Of a stretch of DNA of 64,000 bases, positions 1 through 10,400 are shown piece after piece. Made by a program: the position numbers and the translations under genes. The stretch spans positions 930,001 to 994,000 of the forward strand of contig OY970196.1 of the NCBI GenBank assembly GCA_963708205.1. The letters are read 5' to 3'. Origin of the DNA: CAVYTF01 sp963708205 (GTDB lineage: Bacteria; Bacteroidota; Bacteroidia; Chitinophagales; Chitinophagaceae). Each line of letters opens with the position of its first letter. The first letter of the stretch is position 1. The notes under the pieces are model-generated. The model saw only the letters and a program-made list of their open reading frames with translations. It was not told the origin of the DNA and ran no database searches.

Positions 1-586
1 TTCTATTCAAAGTAAAATTTTTCAATACTTGAAATCCTGTCGTAAAATTCATTATTCCTAAAGCGCCAGAGCCGGTTATATTCATATTCGAAGTGCCTGC
101 CGCTGCTGCATCTCCGCTTATTGTACCAGTGCCAGTATTATTGATTGTTCCTGCAAGATTTAAAGTATTGCTATTAATTTGCAGCGCTCCGAGTTGAGGA
201 TAAAAGATATTATTGATGGTAATATCAGTAGTTCCCATTTTTACATTATTACTATTGTTGACTGTAGCATTATAAAACAAAGGTGCTACAGTTGAAGCTA
301 CGCTATTAATATTTTCAAGTGATGTACCTACAAAGGCAATAGTACCTGTTCCCGCAGACATACCTGCCTGGTAATTCGTAAAATCGCCTGTTATATAAAA
401 ACTGCCATTATTTAAATATGTTGCCGTCGCAGTATTAGTAATTGAAGAAGCCAAGTATGCACTTCCTGTAATATTTATCGGACCTTTATTATATGCCTGT
501 GAAAAGCTGGTAAGTTGCATGAAACATAATACCACGGCTATGCAAGCTGTAGATGTGACTCTAAGTTTAAGTAAAAAATCCTGCAT
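1..586 (-). CDS. Secreted beta-strand-repeat protein, partial (3' end outside window)
   Basis: An open minus-strand frame begins at the ATG at 586-584 and runs off the low-coordinate edge with no stop, giving 195 visible codons. It opens with a short charged start and a hydrophobic stretch ending TSFSQA, which looks like a secretion signal. The rest is rich in Asn, Thr, Gly and Ile in short beta-strand-like units (GTINNTGTGTISG, TNTATATYLNNG), as in large Bacteroidetes surface proteins. The gene starts 23 bp after the TPR gene on the same strand, so the two probably share a transcript. The visible part contains no enzyme motif. An adhesin or cell-surface role is inferred from composition only, and the C-terminal sorting domain expected for this class would lie outside the window. 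Confidence 0.7.
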   Translation of the reverse strand, partial: MQDFLLKLRVTSTACIAVVLCFMQLTSFSQAYNKGPINITGSAYLASSITNTATATYLNNGSFYITGDFTNYQAGMSAGTGTIAFVGTSLENINSVASTVAPLFYNATVNNSNNVKMGTTDITINNIFYPQLGALQINSNTLNLAGTINNTGTGTISGDAAAAGTSNMNITGSGALGIMNFTTGFQVLKNFTLNR

Positions 587-608
587 AGTATTCGTTCGTT
601 TTATGAAA

Positions 609-1334
609 TTATTTTTTATCTGCAGATAATGCAGTAGCTACATTCAAATTATTTTTTGCCTGTTCAAAATCAGGGTTCTCTTTCAATGCAGCATTAAAAG
701 AAATAACAGCATTATCCTTATCCTTTACATCTATGTAAGCAAGTCCGATTATATTTTCTACGGCTGCCCTGAGTGAGACCTGTTGTGCAGTTTTTCCATC
801 AAGCTTTACTACTGTTACTTTACTGCTGTCATTAACTGGCAGGCTTTGCAATAATTTATTACCTGTCGCGATGCTTTCTGCAATTCGCCTGATACCATAC
901 TCAAGCTGTAATTCTTCAAATCCATAAACTGTTTTTGCTGTTTTATTGTATAAAGTACTATATGCATCTATTGCTTCAACAGGCTGCTGTAAAGACTTTG
1001 CACTGATGGCTTTTATTTCCATGCGCAGATCCGTATAACCTTTATTGGTTAATAATTGCTGCGCAATGATATAAGATTGACGGTAAGCGCCGCTTTGAAG
1101 ATACAGCAAGGAAAGTGTATCAACCCAGCTTGCATACTTGGCAGGATCTGATGCTATTAAATAATGAACTGCACTGATGGCTGTAGTATAATCTGCAATG
1201 CCGGCGCTTTGTTGATAAACCCGCAGATTTATATCTGCAACGGGAACTGCATTTTTTTGAGGAGCAGCCGTTTGAGCATTACTAATGTTGCTTAACAAAA
1301 GAAAACCTGCAAGAATTGAAAGAATACGAATCAT
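609..1334 (-). CDS. Periplasmic/exported tetratricopeptide repeat protein
   Basis: The 241-residue product begins MIRILSILAGFLLLSN and ends its signal peptide near NAQ. The body is alpha-helical, with paired helices such as AISAVHYLIA and QSYIIAQQLL, and a clear TPR near the C-terminus (GLAYIDVKDKDNAVISFNAA). TPR proteins act as protein-protein scaffolds; the partner is unknown. An upstream in-frame ATG at 1367 would add 11 residues before the signal peptide. I prefer 1334 because a perfect TAnnTTTG promoter element at 1372-1365 would place the transcript start below 1367. The gene lies between the giant surface protein (117 bp upstream) and another surface protein (23 bp downstream), so a role in export or assembly of those proteins is plausible but only inferred. 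Confidence 0.8.
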   Translation of the reverse strand: MIRILSILAGFLLLSNISNAQTAAPQKNAVPVADINLRVYQQSAGIADYTTAISAVHYLIASDPAKYASWVDTLSLLYLQSGAYRQSYIIAQQLLTNKGYTDLRMEIKAISAKSLQQPVEAIDAYSTLYNKTAKTVYGFEELQLEYGIRRIAESIATGNKLLQSLPVNDSSKVTVVKLDGKTAQQVSLRAAVENIIGLAYIDVKDKDNAVISFNAALKENPDFEQAKNNLNVATALSADKK

Positions 1335-1364
1335 TAATATTATTTTAAAAAAATGATTATCAAC

Positions 1365-1372
1365 CAAAGTTA
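1365..1372 (-). promoter_or_regulatory. Bacteroidetes -7 promoter element (TAACTTTG) for the TPR gene
   Basis: The minus strand reads TAACTTTG, an exact match to TAnnTTTG. It lies about 31 bp before the preferred ATG at 1334. No good TTG -33 element is visible at the usual spacing. Its position rules against the upstream ATG at 1367, which would overlap the promoter. Confidence 0.5.
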
Positions 1373-1451
1373 TATGTTTTCAATAATCACTTAACTTAAT
1401 TTTCGCTGAATTTTGAGATACCATTTAAAATATAGCTGATGATTGCAAAAC

Positions 1452-4400
1452 TTATTTTTTAATAGTTGTGGCGCTGGAAGGTGCTGCTTCAGGAGCATCG
1501 GAAAAACGCAAATCCTGGTTCTTTGACAATAATGTTTTACCATCCGTATCATACTCATCCGCTCTGTTTGCAACTACCTGATAAGTAAATTCTGCTGAAG
1601 AATTACCGTTGTTTAATTCTACCACATCAAAACCTGTTTTAGTACGATTAGCTACAAATACACCATTGCATTGATCATTCAATGTTATCATTACGCGTAA
1701 AGCATGCTTTTCGTTTACAGCAATATTTTTAGCAAATGTTGGATCAAGATCAATATGTATTTTACCATTCACTAATTTACCTGAACCATAATCCTCGAGT
1801 AAAATTTCCGTAGCTTCAGGAGCATACATAGTGACTTTTTTATTTTGCTCATTGCGTACAATTGTTGATACTGTTCCTGTACCAATTATTTTATAATTTG
1901 TACCGTTATTAATTGCTCCAACGTAAGCATAATAAGAGGCAGCTCCTGCAGCACTAATGCCGCTTGCAAAATAACCTCCTGCAAAATACGTGGTTGATGC
2001 AGAACCTGAAGCCGAGGTAGTTCCTGAATTAGCATAACCCGCTACTCCAATTATTACTTTCCCCGTAGCGTTGGTTCCATTTCCTGTAAAAGATCCACCT
2101 GAACCGCCAGCTGGTGAAAGTATCAAAGGTGTACCAGCATTAGCAAATTGAGTACCTGCAACTCCAACCCCTGCATTAGAATTATAAAAATTGAGACCCC
2201 AAACACCATAGCCATTCGATTGATTTGATGTACCGATAACACCGGAAGCACCTCCTGTTCCTGCTGCCGCAGTTGAGACACCTTCTAACCCGGCAGGATA
2301 ATATGTACCTGAAACCCCGGCATAAGAAACGGTTCCGTAAACACCTATGGTTGATGCCGTACTTGCAGTATTGTTTCCCCACACGCCATATGTTCCTGCA
2401 CTTCCATAAACACCTATATCATAAGCCTGACCTGTATATGCGTTTACACCTGAGCCCCCGATTCCCGTAACACCACTTCCATTACCTGTAGTATTATAAG
2501 TTCCATAAACACCTGTAAGGCCTGTCTGATTAGAAGTGCTGTTGTTATCTATACCATAGACACCTGCGCCTGCAGATTGTAATGTAGTGCCATAAACACC
2601 ATAGCCGGCACCAGTACCTGTCGCAGCTGAATTACGACCATAAACCCCTATGCCTGCTGCATTTGAATTAATTCCCTCTGTACCATAGCCAGTTGCATTA
2701 GAATTGCTTCCTAATACACCATAGCTGCCGGCTGTAGCACTTGTTGTAGTTGAACTAATCCCGCCTGTTCCGCTTACTGATACAGTTAGCCCAATTCCTG
2801 TGGTAAGTCCTGTACCGGAGATATTCATGATGCCACCTGTTGTTGAAGAATTGCCGACTATAGTTGCTAAATATCCGGCGGTATTAGTTGCTGTTGATTT
2901 TATATTTAATAAGGAGCCTGAAGCATTTGAAATTACTCCTGTTGATGATAAGCTTAAAAGCGATCCCGTAGTTATGCCTGCAGAAGAGGATGATACTGCC
3001 ATTCCATTACCTGTAGTTAAAGCATTGGCTGTTTCATAGATACCATTCCCGGTATTCATTGCATTTACTGATAAATCTATACCATAACCTGAAGTAAGAG
3101 AGTTGCCTGTAAGAGTCGCTAAAGAGCCTGTTCCGGTAATTGTCCCGGTGGTATTAATGTTCAGTGCTGTTCCTGTTGTGAGAGAATTAGCTGTTACATT
3201 TACAACATTTCCTGTGGTAACATTAAATGCATTTGCTGCCGCGCTGGTATTAATATCCAGCAAGGCAGAAGGATTAGTGGTTTGAATCCCGATATTTCCC
3301 GTATTATTTATATGCAATCTTTCAAAATTATCCGTCGCTATTACTAAATCACTATTATCTGTTGTTCCGATAAAATTATTATTAGCTGCAGTACCAATAG
3401 CCGATGTGCTGACTGTTGTTCCAGAATTACCGGTTAAACTCCAGAATAGTCCATTTGTTATGGCAGTGGTCCAGGATGGTACTCCTGTTGCGCTTGTTAT
3501 CAGTACAGAACTGTTCGCTGTAGGTAAAGAGTATAAATCTCCTGTTGAATTATTAGAATATACCATCGTTGATGTGGTTGCTGTGCTGCTGCTGTTAAAT
3601 GTGCTTCCTGATGCCAAACCATCTATCCTTACTGTATTAGCCGTTCCTCCTATTTCCAACTTTCTTGCTGGTGTTGTTGTTGCTATACCAACATAACCTG
3701 GTGTTGCTGCCTGCGCTGATATCAGCACTACAGGTGTCGTTGCACCCCCACCATTATTCATCCATACAAAATCATTGCTGTAAGTATTAAAATATCCCCT
3801 GGCGGTATAAGGTGCTCCGGCACTTGGATTACCATAGCCAAAAGTGGATGATAATGTTCCTGAATTATTATACATATCCACACTGCTGTAACCTGCTGCA
3901 TTAGTATTTTCTATAGTGATCACATTATTTGTATTATTACCCTGTACCACCAAAGCCCGGTTTGGTGTGGAAGTGCCAATACCTACATATCCGGAAGAAA
4001 GTACCCTCATTCTTTCTATATTGGAAGTACCAATAGTCAGGTCTTTTACATCTGTTGTGCCTATCCAGTTTTCTGTCGCTGCAAATGTTGAGGTGCCATA
4101 AGTGGCTGGTGCTGCAGGTTGAGTGATGCCGCTATTACCGGTTAAACTCCAGAACAGTCCATTCGTTATGGCAGTGTTCCAGGATGGTACTCCTGTGGAG
4201 TTTGTTATTAATACTGAACTGTTCGCTGTTGGTAATGCATATAGATCTCCTGTTGTATTGTTTGAATATACTATCGTTGAGCTGGCTGCTGTTGATGAAG
4301 AGTTATAACTGTTGCCTGATTTCAATCCATCTACTCTTACTGTCCCTGTGGTATAGCCTACCTCAAGAGATTGTGCCGGTGCTGCAGTGCCGATACCGAT

Positions 4401-7400
4401 ATTACCGGTTGATAAAATGCGCATCCTTTCTTTATTGGAGCTTCCTATCGTTACATCTTTTACATCTGTTGTGCCTATCCAGTTTTCTCCTGCTGCAAAA
4501 GTTGATGTGCCGTATGTTGCAGGTGCTGCAGGTTGCGTTATGCCGGTATTGCCTATCAAACTCCAGAACAACCCGTTAGTTGTTGCGCTGCTCCAGGATG
4601 GTACACCTGTTGCACTGGTTATTAATACTGAGCTGTTCGCTGTGGGAAGTGAATATATATCTCCTAAGTTATTTGCATATAATATGGCTGATGTTGCCAC
4701 TGTGCTGCTGCTGTTATATGTGCCGCCGCTTTGTAATCCGTCTATCCGAATGGTCTTGGTAGTAGGTCCAACTTCTATTTCCTGTGCAGGGGTTGTTGTT
4801 CCAAATCCTGAATTGCCTCCTGTACTTGGTACCACTACGCCGTAATTAGCAGTTCCGCCTGAGGCGGTAAAATATCCTCCGTAATTGGTAGTAGCTGTTC
4901 CTGTTGCTGATCCGTATATGCCATATCCTGTTCCTGTGCCGGTTGCCCCGCTTTTTACTCCATACACTCCTATTGAATTGCCGACTGAAGTGGAAGTATT
5001 AACGCCATATACTCCATAGCCGCTTGCCTGTGAGGTGGAACCGTATACTCCCGTTCCTGCTCCTGTTCCGCTTGCTGCTGTATTGGTGCCAACCACTCCA
5101 TAACCTGCTGCTGAGGAGCTTACTCCATTCACTCCATAGTTATTGGTAGTTGCTCCGGAAGCGCTGAAGTATCCCCCGATATCTGTTCCTGAACCGGCAT
5201 TGGTATTGGTGATGTTTGAATAGATGCCGTAAGCTGTATGCCCTGCATTGGCATTGGCTCCTGAGCGGGATATATTTATTAGAGCAGTTGATCCGTTTGC
5301 TGTTCCTGCTGTAGAAGTGGAGCTTACATTTAAGCCATATCCCTGCGTAAGGGCATTGGCTGTTAGATTGAGTCCGTTACCGGATGTTACCGTATTGCCG
5401 TTTACATTTACTACATTGCCTGTTGTTACATTGTACCCGTTTATATCAAGTGTGGCAGCCGGTGCTGCAGTGCCGATACCGATATTACCGGTAGATAAAA
5501 TGCGCATCCTTTCTTTATTGGAGCTTCCTATCGTTACATCTTTTACATCTGTTGTGCCTATCCAGTTTTCTGTCGCTGCAAATGTTGATGTTCCATAAGT
5601 GGCTGGTGCTGCAGGTTGGGTAATCCCGCTATTACCGGTTAAACTCCAGAACAGTCCATTCGTTATGGCAGTGTTCCACGATGGTACGCCTGTGGAGTTT
5701 GTTATCAGCACTGAACTGTTGGCTGTTGGTAATGCATATAGATCTCCTGTTGTATTGTTTGAATATACTATCGTTGAGCTGGCTGCTGTTGACGAAGAGT
5801 TAAAAGTGCCTCCTGTTGCCAAACCATCTATCCTTACTGTATTGGTCGTGCCGCCTATTTCCAGTCTCCTGGCTGGTGTGGATGTTCCTATTCCTACATA
5901 TCCCGGTGTTGCTGCCTGTCCTGATATCAGCATTACAGGTGTCGTTGCTCCTACAGCATTGTTCATCCAGATAAAATCAGTACTGTAAGAATTAAAATAT
6001 CCTCTGCCTGTATAAGGGGCGACTGCACTGGCATTGCCATACCCGAACGTGGTTGACAGGGTTCCGGTATTACTGTACATATCTATGCTGCTGTAGCCTG
6101 CTACATTGGTGTTTTGTATAGTGGCTACGTTATTGGTGCTGTTGCCATTTATTACCAACGGGCGGTTTGGTGTTGAAGTGCCTATGCCAACATAGCCTGT
6201 TGAAAGCACCCGCATTCTTTCTATGTTGGATGTTCCAATAGTCAGGTCTTTTGCATCTGTTGTGCCTATCCAGTTTTCTCCTGCTGCAAAAGTTGATGTG
6301 CCGTATGTTGCAGGTGCTGCAGGTTGCGTTATGCCGGTATTGCCTATCAGGCTCCAGAATAAACCGTTAGTCGTTGCGCTGCTCCAGGATGGTACACCTG
6401 TTGCACTGGTTATTAATACTGAGCTGTTCGCTGTGGGAAGTGAATATATATCTCCTAAGTTATTTGCATATAATATGGCTGATGTTGCAACTGTGCTGCT
6501 GCTGTTATATGTGCCGCCGGCTGCAATGCCATCTATTCTACTTGTATTTGTCGTTCCTCCAACTTCTATTTCCTGTGCAGGGGTTGTTGTTCCGAATCCT
6601 GAATTGCCTCCGGTACTTGGTACCACTACGCCGTAATTAGCAGTTCCGCCTGACGCGGTAAAATATCCTCCGTAATTGGTAGTGGCTGTGCCTGTTGCTG
6701 ATCCGTATATGCCATATCCTGTTCCTGTGCCGGTTGCCCCGCTTTTTACTCCATACACTCCTATTGAACTGCCGACTGAAGTGGAAGTATTAGTGCCATA
6801 CACTCCATAGCCGCTTGCCTGTGAGGTGGAGCCATATACTCCTGTTCCTGCTCCTGTTCCGCTTGCTGCTGTATTGGTGCCGACCACTCCATAACCTGCT
6901 GCTGAGGAGCTTACTCCATTTACTCCATAGTTATTGGTAGTTGCTCCTGAAGCGCTGAAGTATCCCCCGATATTTGTTCCTGAACCGGCATTGGTATTGG
7001 TGATGTTTGAATAGATGCCGTAAGCTGTATGCCCTGCATTGGCATTGGCTCCTGAGCGGGATATATTTATTAGAGCAGTTGATCCGTTTGCTGTTCCTGC
7101 TGTAGAAATGGAGCTTACATTTAAGCCATATCCCTGCGTAAGGGCATTGGCTGTTAGATTGAGTCCGTTACCGGATGTTACCGTATTGCCGTTTACATTT
7201 ACTACATTGCCCGTTGTTACATTGTACCCGTTTATATCAAGTGTGGCAGCTGGTGCAGCAGTGCCGATACCGATATTACCGGTAGATAAAATGCGCATCC
7301 TTTCTTTATTGGAGCTTCCTATCGTTACATCTTTTACATCTGTTGTGCCTATCCAGTTTTCTCCTGCTGCAAAAGTTGATGTGCCGTATGTTGCAGGTGC

Positions 7401-10400
7401 TGCAGGTTGAGTGATGCCGCTATTACCAGTTAAACTCCAGAACAGTCCATTCGTTATGGCAGTGTTCCAGGATGGTACTCCTGTGGAGTTTGTTATTAAT
7501 ACTGAACTGTTCGCTGTCGGTAATGCATATAGATCTCCTGTTGTATTGTTTGAATATACTATCGTTGAGCTGGCTGCTGTTGATGAAGAGTTATAACTGT
7601 TGCCTGATTTCAATCCATCTACTCTTACTGTCCCTGTGGTATAGCCTACCTCAAGAGATTGTGCCGGTGCTGCAGTGCCGATACCGATATTACCGGTTGA
7701 TAAAATGCGCATCCTTTCTTTATTGGAGCTTCCTATCGTTACATCTTTTACATCTGTTGTGCCTATCCAGTTTTCTCCTGCTGCAAAAGTTGATGTGCCG
7801 TATGTTGCAGGTGCTGCAGGTTGCGTTATGCCGGTATTGCCTATCAAACTCCAGAACAACCCGTTAGTTGTTGCGCTGCTCCAGGATGGTACACCTGTTG
7901 CACTGGTTATTAATACTGAGCTGTTCGCTGTGGGAAGTGAATATATATCTCCTAAGTTATTTGCATATAATATGGCTGATGTTGCCACTGTGCTGCTGCT
8001 GTTATATGTGCCGCCGCTTTGTAATCCGTCTATCCGAATGGTCTTGGTAGTAGGTCCAACTTCTATTTCCTGTGCAGGGGTTGTTGTTCCAAATCCTGAA
8101 TTGCCTCCTGTACTTGGTACCACTACGCCGTAATTAGCAGTTCCGCCTGAGGCGGTAAAATATCCTCCGTAATTGGTAGTAGCTGTTCCTGTTGCTGATC
8201 CGTATATGCCATATCCTGTTCCTGTGCCGGTTGCCCCGCTTTTTACTCCATACACTCCTATTGAATTGCCGACTGAAGTGGAAGTATTAACGCCATATAC
8301 TCCATAGCCGCTTGCCTGTGAGGTGGAACCGTATACTCCCGTTCCTGCTCCTGTTCCGCTTGCTGCTGTATTGGTGCCAACCACTCCATAACCTGCTGCT
8401 GAGGAGCTTACTCCATTCACTCCATAGTTATTGGTAGTTGCTCCGGAAGCGCTGAAGTATCCCCCGATATCTGTTCCTGAACCGGCATTGGTATTGGTGA
8501 TGTTTGAATAGATGCCGTAAGCTGTATGCCCTGCATTGGCATTGGCTCCTGAGCGGGATATATTTATTAGAGCAGTTGATCCGTTTGCTGTTCCTGCTGT
8601 AGAAGTGGAGCTTACATTTAAGCCATATCCCTGCGTAAGGGCATTGGCTGTTAGATTGAGTCCGTTACCGGATGTTACCGTATTGCCGTTTACATTTACT
8701 ACATTGCCTGTTGTTACATTGTACCCGTTTATATCAAGTGTGGCAGCCGGTGCTGCAGTGCCGATACCGATATTACCGGTAGATAAAATGCGCATCCTTT
8801 CTTTATTGGAGCTTCCTATCGTTACATCTTTTACATCTGTTGTGCCTATCCAGTTTTCTGTCGCTGCAAATGTTGATGTTCCATAAGTGGCTGGTGCTGC
8901 AGGTTGGGTAATCCCGCTATTACCGGTTAAACTCCAGAACAGTCCATTCGTTATGGCAGTGTTCCACGATGGTACGCCTGTGGAGTTTGTTATCAGCACT
9001 GAACTGTTGGCTGTTGGTAATGCATATAGATCTCCTGTTGTATTGTTTGAATATACCAGCGTTGAGCTGGCTGCTGTTGACGAAGAGTTAAAAGTGCCTC
9101 CTGTTGCCAAACCATCTATCCTTACTGTATTGGTCGTGCCGCCTATCTCCAGTCTCCTGGCTGGTGTGGATGTTCCTATTCCTACATATCCCGGTGTTGC
9201 TGCCTGTCCCGATATCAGCATTACAGGTGTCGTTGCTCCTACAGCATTGTTCATCCAGATAAAATCAGTACTGTAAGAATTAAAATATCCTCTGCCTGTA
9301 TAAGGGGCGACTGCACTGGCATTGCCATACCCGAAAGTAGCGGACAGGGTTCCTGTATTACTGTACATATCCATGCTGCTGTAGCCTGCTACATTGGTGT
9401 TTTCTATAGTGATTACATTGTTGGTATGATTACCCTGTACCACCAAAGATCTGTTGGGTGTTGAAGTGCCTATACCTACATAGCCGGAAGAAAGGACCCT
9501 CATTCTTTCTATGTCTGAGGTTCCTATAGTGAAGTCTTTTGCGTCTGTTGTGCCTATCCAGTTTTCTCCTGCTGCAAAAGTTGATGTGCCGTATGTTGCA
9601 GGTGCTGCCGGTTGTGTAATGCCGGTATTACCGAGTAATTGCCAATCTGTAGCCGAGGTAGCACTGCCAACAGAAACCCAGGTAGGCGCAAGCCCTGTTC
9701 CATTTGTTTGTAAAATATAGCCTGCTGTTCCTGTACCTGTACTTGCAATTTGCCCGCTGGCGGCCGAAGTATAAAAGACCCCGCCTATAGTAGGAAAGCC
9801 AGGCAGTAAAATATTATTTAATGAATTACCTATACTGGTTGTACCGGTTGAGGTACCTGTGTTGATGTTAGTAGCGCCGTTTGAACTGGCATTTAAACTC
9901 ACAGGACCGTAAGTGCCTGAAACCGCTGTGCCGCCATTGATAAGCACACTTCCGCCGGAACCTGTTCCTACGCCAGTGCCTCCCAATATCGTTAAGGTTC
10001 CTCCCGCGGAATTTGCAGGACTGTTTGCCCCTGCATTCGGCGCGCGCAAAGTATTGCCCACAGGAGCAAGGCTGATATTTTCATCCTTACCAATGATCAC
10101 ATTGCCGGTACTACCATCAAGCCGCATTGTTTGATTTTGACGCGTAGAGCCGCCTGAATTTAAGAAGATGATATCTGAATTGGAAGATTGCGTACCCATC
10201 ACCAAATTGCGTGCATTGATGAATAAATATCCATCATTGGGTCCGCCAAAATTATCTACAGAAGGTGCATAGGTAGAACTGTTAATTCCCATATCAATAT
10301 AATAGGTAGAATCTGTACCAATATCATTAGTGGCAACAAAGTCAGTAGAAGAATTGCTGCTGCTGTTTGTATTTTGCAAATTGATCTGAAAATAAGTAGG

